Below, one piece after another: positions 21,912 through 29,362 of a DNA stretch of 64,000 nt (within the stretch, counting starts at the first letter, position 1; every line of letters starts with the position of its first letter). The notes under the pieces were generated by a model. That model was not told the DNA's origin, did no database searches, and saw nothing but the letters and a program-made list of their open reading frames with translations. Location of the stretch: the NCBI RefSeq assembly GCF_003635045.1, contig NZ_RBXT01000001.1, positions 2,728,001 to 2,792,000 on the forward strand. Reading direction: 5' to 3'. The translations under genes were made by a program, and so were the position numbers. This DNA is from Terracoccus luteus (GTDB lineage Bacteria > Actinomycetota > Actinomycetes > Actinomycetales > Dermatophilaceae).

Positions 21912-23341
21912 CCGAGACCCCCACCCAGCCCGGCGAGCCCGTGAGCGTGGCGCCAGTCGCCGCGCCCGCCGAGGGGGAGGCCTGCGCCGTCTGCGGCGCC
22001 GTCAACGACCCCGGCGCCAGCTTCTGCGAGGAGTGCGGGGCCGACATCTCCGCGGGGGCCGGCCACCCGGCATCCGCCCCGGCGCAGACCGCCCCGGCCG
22101 GTGAGGAGTCGCCGCTCGACGTCGGGTGGACCGGCCCCGTCGTCCCGCAGTCCGGGCCCGCGCCGGCCGACGCCCTGTGCACCGCGTGCGGCATCGGGCA
22201 CATCGTCGACGGCTACTGCGACCACTGCGGCACCCCGCCGCCCGACCCGCGCAACCACGTCGTCGTGCCCGCGGCCACGTGGGTGGGCGGTGTGAGCGAC
22301 ATCGGCCGTCGCCACAGCCGCAACGAGGACGCCATCGCCGTCGGCGCCGGCGAGGCCCCCGGGTCGCGTGCCGTGCTCGTCGTCTGCGACGGCGTCTCGA
22401 TGGCCACCGACTCGCACCTCGCCTCGCTCGCCGCGGCCCAGGCGGCCAAGGCCGTGCTCGACCGCCCCTTCCCGCAGGGGGTGGGCACCCCCGACGCGTG
22501 GGCGGCCGGCGCCGCCCGGGCGTTCACCGAGGCGGTCGAGCGTGCCAACGAGGCCGTGGCCGCCACCGTCGACGACGACGTGCCCAACCCGCCGTCGTGC
22601 ACCTTCGCCGCCGCCGTGGTCGAGAACGGCGCGGTCGTCTCGGGCACGCTCGGCGACAGCCGCGTCTACTGGCTGCCCGACCGCGACGAGGAGCCCGCCC
22701 GCCAGCTCGGCACCGACGACTCCTTCGCGCAGGAGCAGATGGCCGCCGGGGTCCCCCGCGAGGAGGCCGAGAACGGCCCGCAGGCGCACTCGATCACGCG
22801 ATGGCTCGGCCGTGACTCGCCCGACGACCTCACGCCGCACCTGACCACCCTGCCCGGGGGCGAGGGCTGGCTCATGGTCTGCAGCGACGGCCTGTGGAAC
22901 TACTGCTCGGATGCCGGTGAGCTGAGAGAGCTGGTCCGCGCGCGGGCCCGCGCCGGGGCGACGACCGACCCCACCGAGCTGGCCGGCGCCCTCGTCGACT
23001 TCGCCAACGAGCAGGGCGGGCGCGACAACATCACGGTTGCCCTCGCCCGGCTGGCCGGGCGAGGATCGGCACCGGCGCTCCCGACCGCGGGGGCGACCGA
23101 CGTGACGACCGAGAGCGCGCCCGGGCTGGACGGCGGGAGCGACTCCACCGCCCCGACCACCCCGGTCGCCCGCACCGTGACGGGCACGACCGACCCGGCG
23201 GGCGCGGGTACGAGGGACGCACCCGGCCCGGGGGTCGCGACCGACGCGAGCGCAGGACCGCAGAGCACGGCCGCCACCACGGCGGCGACGAGTGGGGCGG
23301 CCGCGACGGCCGCCCGGGAAGAGGACCCGACCCATGGCTGA
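21908..23341 (+). CDS. PP2C-family protein phosphatase with two zinc ribbons
   Basis: The 477-residue product is a metal-dependent Ser/Thr phosphatase (PPM/PP2C). Motifs include IGRRHSRNEDA, VVCDGVSMATDS, GTLGDSRVYWL, MVCSDGLWNYCSD and GGRDNITVALARL, spanning about residues 125-380. Before the catalytic domain are two Cys4 ribbons (CAVCGAVNDPGASFCEECG and CTACGIGHIVDGYCDHCG). After it lies a ~90-residue Thr/Ala/Pro-rich tail, probably disordered. GTGA overlap with pknG makes it the natural antagonist of that kinase. The start is GTG at 21908. Confidence 0.93.
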   Translation: MTETPTQPGEPVSVAPVAAPAEGEACAVCGAVNDPGASFCEECGADISAGAGHPASAPAQTAPAGEESPLDVGWTGPVVPQSGPAPADALCTACGIGHIVDGYCDHCGTPPPDPRNHVVVPAATWVGGVSDIGRRHSRNEDAIAVGAGEAPGSRAVLVVCDGVSMATDSHLASLAAAQAAKAVLDRPFPQGVGTPDAWAAGAARAFTEAVERANEAVAATVDDDVPNPPSCTFAAAVVENGAVVSGTLGDSRVYWLPDRDEEPARQLGTDDSFAQEQMAAGVPREEAENGPQAHSITRWLGRDSPDDLTPHLTTLPGGEGWLMVCSDGLWNYCSDAGELRELVRARARAGATTDPTELAGALVDFANEQGGRDNITVALARLAGRGSAPALPTAGATDVTTESAPGLDGGSDSTAPTTPVARTVTGTTDPAGAGTRDAPGPGVATDASAGPQSTAATTAATSGAAATAAREEDPTHG

Positions 23342-24662
23342 CTTCACCGCTGAGGTGTTCCAGAACGAGTTCCTGCCCGACGGCGGCACCGACCTGCACG
23401 CCATCGTGCGCATCACCTCGAGCGGCGCCTCGGGGGCCGCGGCCGGCGCTGCCGGCCCGGCCGGCGCGGGTGGCTACGGCACGTCACCGTCCGCCGCCGC
23501 GCCCGGGTCGTCGGCCGAGGTCATCCTCATCGACACCTCCGGGTCGATGGGTCGTCGCGGGGTCGCCGCCGCCGGCGAGGCAGCCAAGGCCGCGCTGCAC
23601 GAGATCGTCGACGGCACGCTGTTCGCCGTGGTCTCGGGCAATGGCACGGCGCAGATCGTCTACCCCTACAGCCACCAGGGCGCCCTCGTCGCCATGTCGT
23701 CGCAGACGCGCGCGGAGGCGGTGCGCGCCGTCGAGGGATTGCGCGCCAACGGCGGCACGGCGATGGGAACGTGGCTCTCGCTCGCCCGCCAGATCTTCGA
23801 GACGGTGCCGCACGTGACGAAGCGGCACGCGATCCTGCTCACCGACGGCGTCAACGAGGGCGAGACGCCCGCGTCGCTGCAGGCCGCCGTGCAGTCGTGC
23901 GTCGGCGTCTTCCAGTGCGACTGCCGTGGCGTCGGCGACCAGTGGCGGGTCGAGGAGGTCCGCGGCATCGCCTCGGCGCTGCTCGGCAGCGTCGACCTCA
24001 TCCCCGCGCCGGAGGAGATGGCGGCCGAGTTCCAGGCCATGATGCGCGCCTCGATGGCCCGCGGCGTGGCCAACGCCGAGCTGCGCGTGTGGACCCCGCA
24101 GGGCGCCGAGCTGCTCTTCGTGCGCCAGGTCTCCCCGACCCTCGAGGACCTCACCTCCCGCGGCACGCAGTTCAACCCGCTGACGCGCTCCTTCCCGACC
24201 GGGGCGTGGTCGGACGAGAGCCGCGACTACCACGTCGCCGTACGACTCCCCGCCCGCACGCTGGGCCAGGAGCAGCTGGCGGCCCGCGTGCAGATGGCGC
24301 TCGGGCCTGACGCGGTCGCCCAGGCGCTCGTCAAGGCGAAGTGGAGCAACGACGACGCGCTCACCACGCGCATCGACCCGGCCGTCGCGGCCTACACGGG
24401 CCAGACCGAGCTGGCCAAGACCATCCAGGAGGGCCTCGCCGCCAAGTCGGCCGGGCAGGACGACATCGCCACGTCGAAGCTCGGCCGCGCCGTGCAGCTG
24501 GCCGCGCAGACCGGCAACGCGGAGATGACGACGCGGCTGCGCAAGGTCGTCGAGATCGACGACGAGGACACCGGCACCGTGCGCCTGAAGAAGGGGGCCT
24601 CGAAGATGGACGAGATGTCGCTCGACACGGCCTCGACGAAGACGAGCCGGGTGCGCCGGTGA
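23334..24662 (+). CDS. VWA-domain protein
   Basis: The 442-residue cytoplasmic protein has a von Willebrand A domain (about 58-250) with an intact MIDAS: IDTSGSMGRRG, a Thr in NGGTAMGTWLSLA, and ILLTDGVNEGE. A C-terminal helical region (about 330-420) follows. In bacteria such proteins often serve as metal-dependent adaptors in ATPase or phosphosignalling complexes. The gene overlaps the PP2C gene by eight bases and the FHA gene by four. An extra Gly/Ala-rich insert (about residues 28-55) precedes the VWA core. The specific partner is unknown; the AAA+ protein or the FHA protein of the same operon are candidates. Confidence 0.9.
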   Translation: MADFTAEVFQNEFLPDGGTDLHAIVRITSSGASGAAAGAAGPAGAGGYGTSPSAAAPGSSAEVILIDTSGSMGRRGVAAAGEAAKAALHEIVDGTLFAVVSGNGTAQIVYPYSHQGALVAMSSQTRAEAVRAVEGLRANGGTAMGTWLSLARQIFETVPHVTKRHAILLTDGVNEGETPASLQAAVQSCVGVFQCDCRGVGDQWRVEEVRGIASALLGSVDLIPAPEEMAAEFQAMMRASMARGVANAELRVWTPQGAELLFVRQVSPTLEDLTSRGTQFNPLTRSFPTGAWSDESRDYHVAVRLPARTLGQEQLAARVQMALGPDAVAQALVKAKWSNDDALTTRIDPAVAAYTGQTELAKTIQEGLAAKSAGQDDIATSKLGRAVQLAAQTGNAEMTTRLRKVVEIDDEDTGTVRLKKGASKMDEMSLDTASTKTSRVRR

Positions 24663-25711
24663 GCGCGGTCTGCCCCAACGGGCACACGTCCGACGCCGAG
24701 GACTACTGCGACACGTGCGGCTCGCCGATCGACGCCGCCGCCCAGCCGGCCGCCGGTGGTGGCGTCGGGGGCGGCCGGTCCTCGCTCGACCTCGACCCGC
24801 CCCCGTCCGCGCCGTCCGCCGGCGGAGGGGGCCAGGCGGCGCCGGCGAGCGCCCCCGAGACGCTCGCCTGCCCCAACTGCCACACCGAGAACTCCCCGGG
24901 CGCCCTGTTCTGCGAGGCGTGCGGCTACGACTTCACCACCGGGGCCATGCCGCGCGGCTCCGAGCCCACCGGTGGTGACCCCGCCGTGGCGGGGGCCTCC
25001 GACGGTGGTGACGGTGGTGACGGTGTCGTGTCCCCCACTGACGGCACCGACGGCACGGATGCCGGGTCGCCGGCCGCCGTCACCGACGACCCGTCCGGCG
25101 CCGCCGGGGTCCCTGGTCCGGCCTCTCCCGCCGACCCGGCGGACCCGGCCGACACCACCGACCCGACTGACACCACCGACCCGTCCGACGCCCCTGGTCC
25201 TCGCGGCCCCGGCGACGGCGGCACCGCGGCGACCGCGGGGGCCGGCTCACCGGCATCCGCCCCGACCGGCACGGGCACGACCACGGGCACGACGGGCTTC
25301 GAGTGGCTGGCGGAGGTGTGGGTCGACCCCGACTGGTACCAGACGCAGGAGGCCGACGACCCGTGCCCGTCGCCCGGGCTGCCGACGATCATGCCGCTGC
25401 GCCACCGCAGCGTGCTGCTCGGGCGGATGTCGACGAGCCGCAACACACGGCCCGAGATCGACCTGTCGTCCGACCCGGGCGTCAGCCGCCGTCACGCGCA
25501 GCTGACGACCGACGGCAGCCGCTGGTTCGTCGAGGACCTCGGCAGCTCGAACGGCACGTTCGTCGGCCCGGCGTCGGGCCCGCTGCCCGCGGCGCCGGTC
25601 GCCGTCGGCCCCCGCACCGAGCTCGACGACGACGACCGCCTCTACGTCGGTGCGTGGACCCGGGTCGTCGTGCGGCGCGCGACCCCCGACGAGGTCGAGG
25701 CCTACGGCTGA
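24659..25711 (+). CDS. Zinc-ribbon/FHA-domain protein
   Basis: The 350-residue product has two Cys4/His-type ribbons (CPNGHTSDAEDYCDTCG near residue 5 and CPNCHTENSPGALFCEACG near 71). A long Asp/Thr/Pro/Gly linker (about 95-215, with DTTDPTDTTDPSD) follows, then a C-terminal FHA domain (about 250-345; LLGRMSTSRNTRPEIDL, GVSRRHAQL, VEDLGSSNGTFVG). FHA domains bind phosphothreonine. PknG's known substrates are FHA proteins phosphorylated N-terminally of the FHA domain, so this Thr-rich linker is an attractive phosphorylation site, by inference. It is not a plain GarA/OdhI, which are about 150 residues. It ends the operon. Confidence 0.92.
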   Translation: MSAVCPNGHTSDAEDYCDTCGSPIDAAAQPAAGGGVGGGRSSLDLDPPPSAPSAGGGGQAAPASAPETLACPNCHTENSPGALFCEACGYDFTTGAMPRGSEPTGGDPAVAGASDGGDGGDGVVSPTDGTDGTDAGSPAAVTDDPSGAAGVPGPASPADPADPADTTDPTDTTDPSDAPGPRGPGDGGTAATAGAGSPASAPTGTGTTTGTTGFEWLAEVWVDPDWYQTQEADDPCPSPGLPTIMPLRHRSVLLGRMSTSRNTRPEIDLSSDPGVSRRHAQLTTDGSRWFVEDLGSSNGTFVGPASGPLPAAPVAVGPRTELDDDDRLYVGAWTRVVVRRATPDEVEAYG

Positions 25712-25741
25712 GGTACGGCGACGGCGCGGCGCCGACGCCCC

Positions 25742-25747
25742 TAGGGT
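25742..25747 (+). promoter_or_regulatory. Putative leaderless -10 box
   Basis: TAGGGT lies six bases before the GTG start at 25754, matching the window's recurrent leaderless pattern. No clear -35. Confidence 0.45.
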
Positions 25748-25753
25748 GGTCGT

Positions 25754-26320
25754 GTGACCGCGCCCTCGCCGCTGCCGCCCGAGGTCGACGTGCCGCAGGT
25801 GGTCGTCGTCACCGGCGTCATGGCGGCCGGCAAGTCGACGGTGTCGCAGCTGCTCGCCGAGCGGTTCTCGCGCGCCGTGCACCTGCGCGGAGACGTCTTC
25901 CGGCGGTTCGTCGTGAGCGGGCGGGTCGAGATGTCGCCGCAGGGTGACGACGAGGCCGAGCGCCAGCTGGCCCTGCGCCACACCATCGCGGCGCGCACCG
26001 CCGACAGCTATGTCGAGGCCGGCTTCACCGTGGTCGTGCAGGACCTCTTCGTCGGCGAGACGCTCGCCCCGTTCCTCGACCAGGTGCGGTCGCGCCCGGT
26101 CAGCCTCGTCATGCTGGCGCCCGACGTCGCCGTCGTCATGCAGCGCGAGTCGGAGCGCACGAAGGTCGGCTACGGCGACCTGTGGTCGGTGCGCGACTTC
26201 GACCACATGGTGCGCACGAAGACGCCGCGCATCGGGCTGTGGCTCGACAGCTCGCAGCAGACTCCGGACGAGACGGTCGACGAGGTGGTGCGGCGTCTCG
26301 CCGAGGCGAGGGTGGCCTGA
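25754..26320 (+). CDS. P-loop small-molecule kinase/phosphotransferase-like protein
   Basis: The 188-residue product is a P-loop NTPase of the adenylate-kinase/chloramphenicol-phosphotransferase-like group. Walker A is VVTGVMAAGKSTVSQLLAERF, and LRGDVFRRFVVSG follows where nucleoside or antibiotic kinases bind substrate. A lid-like RESERTKVGYGDLW occurs near residue 135. The substrate is unknown. The start is GTG at 25754, probably on a leaderless mRNA (TAGGGT six bases upstream). One base separates its stop from the soxR start, so the two are likely co-transcribed. Confidence 0.82.
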   Translation: MTAPSPLPPEVDVPQVVVVTGVMAAGKSTVSQLLAERFSRAVHLRGDVFRRFVVSGRVEMSPQGDDEAERQLALRHTIAARTADSYVEAGFTVVVQDLFVGETLAPFLDQVRSRPVSLVMLAPDVAVVMQRESERTKVGYGDLWSVRDFDHMVRTKTPRIGLWLDSSQQTPDETVDEVVRRLAEARVA

Positions 26321-26321
26321 C

Positions 26322-26756
26322 GTGCCGCCCACGCTGACGATCGGTGAGGTCGCCCACCGCACCGGCGTCGCCGCCTCGGCGCTGCGCTACTGGGAGCAGC
26401 TCGGCCTCATCCACAGCGAGCGTACCGGCGGCAACCAGCGCCGGTACGACCGCGCCACGATCCGACGGGTCTCGTTCGTGCGCGCCGCCCAGCGGGTCGG
26501 GCTCTCGCTCGACGAGGTCGCCGCCGCCCTCGACACGCTGCCCGCGGGGCGCACGCCTACTGCCCGCGACTGGGCCCGGCTGTCGCGGTCGTGGCGAGGG
26601 CGGCTCGACGACCAGATCGTGCGGCTCGAGCGGCTGCGCGACCAGCTCGACTCGTGCATCGGCTGCGGCTGTCTCAGCTTGGCGAGGTGCGTGCTGCACA
26701 ACCCTGACGACGTCCTCGCCGAAAAGGGCCGGGGCGCAGTGCTGCTCGACCCGTGA
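26322..26756 (+). CDS. soxR: SoxR-like MerR-family redox sensor
   Basis: The 144-residue product has an N-terminal MerR helix-turn-helix (LTIGEVAHRTGVAASALRYWEQLGLI then RRYDRATIRRVSFV). Its C-terminal CIGCGCLSLARC fits the SoxR [2Fe-2S] motif CX2CXCX5C exactly. SoxR proteins sense redox-cycling compounds and activate target promoters with long spacers; in actinobacteria they control efflux pumps and oxidoreductases. The GTG at 26322 follows the upstream stop by one base. No SoxR-type target promoter was noticed in the window. Confidence 0.93.
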   Translation: MPPTLTIGEVAHRTGVAASALRYWEQLGLIHSERTGGNQRRYDRATIRRVSFVRAAQRVGLSLDEVAAALDTLPAGRTPTARDWARLSRSWRGRLDDQIVRLERLRDQLDSCIGCGCLSLARCVLHNPDDVLAEKGRGAVLLDP

Positions 26757-26759
26757 GGT

Positions 26760-27239
26760 CTAGAACCGCGGGCGTCGGATGCCGTGTCGTTCCAGCACCG
26801 CGTCGACGGCGCGGCTGTCGCGCTCGAGCCATTCGAGCGAGGCCCAGTGCTGGGTCTCGCCCTGGTCGGCACCGTCGCTCGCGGCGGTACCGCTGAGCAC
26901 CTGCGCGTCGACACCCATCGACTGCAGCTCGAGGGCGACCGCCTCGACCTCGTCGCGGCTGGCGCCCCAGTCGTGGCTCGTCGACGTGCTGCCCCACCGG
27001 CGGCGGTCGAGCACGGTGACCACCACGACGGGGACGAGCGCCAGCAGCGCGCCCCAGCCCCACGGCATCCCGAGGGCGGCGACGACGACAGCGCCGAGCG
27101 CACCGGCCACGAGGCAGGCACCCACGAGAGCGGACCAGCCGACGAGGTTGAGCTGCGCCGTGCGGAAGGGGTGCCGTCGTCGGCGCGGCGGGCCGAGCTC
27201 GTACCTGCTCGCTCCGCGCGACCGCACCATGCCCGGCAT
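26760..27239 (-). CDS. Small two-helix membrane protein, hypothetical
   Basis: The 159-residue product has a basic N-terminus, then two adjacent hydrophobic helices (about residues 33-55 and 60-78; GWSALVGACLVAGALGAVVVA and WGALLALVPVVVVTVL), and a C-terminal cytoplasmic domain with EAVALELQSMGVDAQVLSG near residue 100. I do not recognise the family. It converges on soxR with four bases between stops and is divergent from the MOSC gene. An alternative ATG exists nine bases downstream of the chosen start. Confidence 0.7.
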   Translation of the reverse strand: MPGMVRSRGASRYELGPPRRRRHPFRTAQLNLVGWSALVGACLVAGALGAVVVAALGMPWGWGALLALVPVVVVTVLDRRRWGSTSTSHDWGASRDEVEAVALELQSMGVDAQVLSGTAASDGADQGETQHWASLEWLERDSRAVDAVLERHGIRRPRF

Positions 27240-27268
27240 CCTGACACAGGTGCCCCGCAGGCCTCACG

Positions 27269-27274
27269 TACCGT
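27269..27274 (+). promoter_or_regulatory. Putative leaderless -10 box of the MOSC gene
   Basis: TACCGT lies six bases before the GTG at 27281; no Shine-Dalgarno is present. Confidence 0.5.
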
Positions 27275-27280
27275 GACGGG

Positions 27281-27718
27281 GTGACCGCGACCGTCGTCTC
27301 CATCCACGTGGCCAAGGGCCGTCGGCTGCCGACCCGCTCGGTCGAGACGGTCGAGGCCGAGGCGGGGGCCGGCCTCGTCGGTGACCGGTACCACGGCAGC
27401 CGTCACCGCCACGTCACGATCCAGACCACCGAGGCGCTCGAGGCGGCCGCCGCCGACCTCGGCCGCCCCGTCGACCCAGGCCTCACGCGGCGCAACCTCA
27501 CCGTCACCGGCGGCGAGCTGCCCACCCGCCCCGGCGAGCGCGTCAGCATCGGCGAGGTCGAGCTCGAGGTGGTGCGCATCGCGGCGCCCTGCCGGCTGCT
27601 CGACGACGAGCTGGGGCCGGGTGCGGCGCGGGCCCTGCACGCCCGGGGCGGCACCGTGTTCCGTCTGCTCACCTCCGGCACGATCTCGGTGGGCGACGGG
27701 GTCACCCTGCCGTCGTAG
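27281..27718 (+). CDS. MOSC-domain protein
   Basis: The 145-residue product is a stand-alone MOSC domain, the sulfur-carrier fold shared with molybdenum-cofactor sulfurases and YiiM-type enzymes. It shows VETVEAEAGAGLVGDRYHG, VTIQTTEALEAA, GLTRRNLTVTGGELP (the R-R-N-L motif), and a single conserved Cys in RIAAPCRLLDDEL, the expected persulfide-carrying or cofactor-contacting residue. GTG at 27281 probably starts a leaderless mRNA. It lies 37 bases before the DUF899 gene, which has its own leaderless-type promoter. The physiological substrate is unknown. Confidence 0.9.
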   Translation: MTATVVSIHVAKGRRLPTRSVETVEAEAGAGLVGDRYHGSRHRHVTIQTTEALEAAAADLGRPVDPGLTRRNLTVTGGELPTRPGERVSIGEVELEVVRIAAPCRLLDDELGPGAARALHARGGTVFRLLTSGTISVGDGVTLPS

Positions 27719-27743
27719 CCCACCACCCGGCATCCGCCCCCGC

Positions 27744-27749
27744 TACCGT
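27744..27749 (+). promoter_or_regulatory. Putative leaderless -10 box of the DUF899 gene
   Basis: TACCGT, identical to the MOSC box, again lies six bases before the start (ATG 27756). Confidence 0.5.
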
Positions 27750-27755
27750 CGGTGG

Positions 27756-28436
27756 ATGAGCGCTCCGAAGCTGCGACAGCCCACGGCCGCCCCCGACCCG
27801 GTCGACCGCGCGGCCTTCGACGCCGCCCTCGCCCGGCAGGTCGACCTCGAGAAGGAGGTGACCCGCCACGGCGACCGGGTGTCGGCCGCGCGGCGACGGC
27901 TGCCCATGGTGGAGGTCGAGAACTACGTGTTCGCCGGCACGGACGGGCCGGTCAGCCTCGTCGACCTCTTCGGCAGGCACTACCTCCTGCTCGTGCAGAA
28001 CGTCATGTTCGGGCCCGGCTGGGAGAGCGGGTGCCCCAGCTGTACCTGGGCCGTCGACAACCTCCCTGCGAACATGGGGCGCCTCGACGACGAGGGCATC
28101 GCGTTCGCGATGGTCTCGCAGGCACCCGTCGACAAGCTCGAGGCCTGGCGGGTCGCCCACGGCTGGGACCACACGTGGGTGTCGTCGTTCGACACGACCT
28201 ACCACCACGACTGGGGGTGGACGCAGACCGACGACACGGGTCAGGAGGGGCAGCTGCCCGGCTACTCGTACTACCTGCTGCGCGACGGCGTGCCGTACCT
28301 GACGTACATGACGACCGCGCGAGGCACCGAGGCGATCCTGCCGACGGCGCACATCATGGACCGCACCTGCTACGGCCGTCAGCAGGACTGGGAGGACAGC
28401 CCCGAGGGCTGGCCGCAGTACCCCACCTACGGCTGA
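27756..28436 (+). CDS. DUF899 thioredoxin-like family protein
   Basis: The 226-residue product matches DUF899, a thioredoxin-fold family found in actinobacteria and proteobacteria. It contains a CXXC pair in GWESGCPSCTWAVDNL, the YLLLVQNVMFG strand, DTTYHHDWGWTQ and the C-terminal AHIMDRTCYGRQQDW. Whether it is a redox enzyme is not established. The start was set at ATG 27756 by family N-terminus (LRQPTAAPDPVDRAAFDAAL) and the six-base spacing from TACCGT. It converges on the PaiB-like gene. The 160 bases after its stop contain a 13-base copy of its own 3' end (see findings). Confidence 0.88.
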   Translation: MSAPKLRQPTAAPDPVDRAAFDAALARQVDLEKEVTRHGDRVSAARRRLPMVEVENYVFAGTDGPVSLVDLFGRHYLLLVQNVMFGPGWESGCPSCTWAVDNLPANMGRLDDEGIAFAMVSQAPVDKLEAWRVAHGWDHTWVSSFDTTYHHDWGWTQTDDTGQEGQLPGYSYYLLRDGVPYLTYMTTARGTEAILPTAHIMDRTCYGRQQDWEDSPEGWPQYPTYG

Positions 28437-28596
28437 CCTGGGCCGCGGCCGAGGACGCCCGGGGTGAGTGGGCTGCTCGGACGACCGTTGGTCGCAGGGT
28501 GACCGGCGGCGCCCGTGCCCGCAGGCGGGGGCGAGCCGGGTCGCACAGAGAAATGGTCGTCCGAACGACCGCCCGCAGCCTGACCCCGGGCCCGAC

Positions 28597-29256
28597 CTAC
28601 GGCTGACGGGGCTGCGGCGTCGGCAGATCGGAGGCCATCGCACCGGCCACGGCATCCGCTCCGGCCTTCTGCACGGGGAGGAGGACGTCGGACTGCAGCC
28701 CGTCGACCACGCCCGCCCGGTCGGCGGCCGACCGGTTCTGGCTCAGCTTCGCCTTCCCCTCGACGCCCGTGACGGTGAGCTCGATGCCGACGATGCCCCT
28801 CAGCTGCGCGGCGACGAACGGCTCCGGCGCGTCGTCCACCGTCCAGGGCTGCTCGCGGCCCGCCTCGTGCGTCTCGGTGAGGGTGGTCACCGCGTGGCGC
28901 ACCCACTCCGGGTCGTCATGCACCCGGACGGTGCCGCTCAGGTGCACGGCGCTGTAGTTCCACGTCGGGACGACGCGTCCGTGCTCGGCCTTGCTCGCGT
29001 ACCACGACGGCGACACGTACGCCTCCGGGCCGGAGGCGATGAGGAGCCCTGGCATCCCGTCGGTGATGCCGCGCCAGTGCGCGTTGGCCCGCGCCATGTG
29101 CGCGACCACCGTGTCGTCGTGCCAGAGGACGGGGAGCAGCGTCGCGCGCGGCACCTGGTCCGGTCCGGCCGTGACCAGCCAGGCCGAACGGTAGGCAGCG
29201 ACCATGGCCCGGACGGCATCCTCGTCGTCGACGACGTTGAAGGGTGGTGAGTACAC
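28597..29256 (-). CDS. PaiB-like FMN-binding protein
   Basis: The 219-residue product resembles PaiB/FMN-binding negative transcriptional regulators: YSPPFNVVDDEDAVRAMV at the N-terminus, LLPVLWHDDTVVAHMARAN-HWR, VSPSWYASKAEHGRVVPTWNY, and a C-terminal LSQNRSAADRAGVVDGL. These are split-barrel flavin-binding proteins whose regulatory role was proposed in Bacillus. GTG at 29256 is preferred because PaiB proteins begin at YxPP, and because TACGAT lies six bases upstream. An in-frame ATG at 29364 would overlap the yefM promoter and ribosome site. It is divergent from yefM-yoeB. Confidence 0.87.
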   Translation of the reverse strand: MYSPPFNVVDDEDAVRAMVAAYRSAWLVTAGPDQVPRATLLPVLWHDDTVVAHMARANAHWRGITDGMPGLLIASGPEAYVSPSWYASKAEHGRVVPTWNYSAVHLSGTVRVHDDPEWVRHAVTTLTETHEAGREQPWTVDDAPEPFVAAQLRGIVGIELTVTGVEGKAKLSQNRSAADRAGVVDGLQSDVLLPVQKAGADAVAGAMASDLPTPQPRQP

Positions 29257-29262
29257 CCGAGG

Positions 29263-29268
29263 ATCGTA
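29263..29268 (-). promoter_or_regulatory. Putative leaderless -10 box of the PaiB-like gene
   Basis: TACGAT on the minus strand sits six bases before the chosen GTG start and supports it. Confidence 0.5.
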
Positions 29269-29313
29269 CGAGCCGATCGTCAGAACGATGAGTCCGTGTT
29301 CGGGCCTCGCCCT

Positions 29314-29352
29314 TTGCGTCCCACCTGACCGTGGCGTACGCTTTTCTGTACA
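29314..29352 (+). promoter_or_regulatory. yefM-yoeB promoter with paired operator palindromes
   Basis: TTGCGT (29314-29319) and TACGCT (29337-29342) are separated by 17 bases. CGTACG (29335-29340) overlaps the -10, and TGTACA (29347-29352) follows; their centres are 12 bases apart. In E. coli, YefM-YoeB represses its own operon through two palindromes with TGTACA cores at that same spacing, so autoregulation is likely here. Confidence 0.75.
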
Positions 29353-29362
29353 GGAGGCAACC

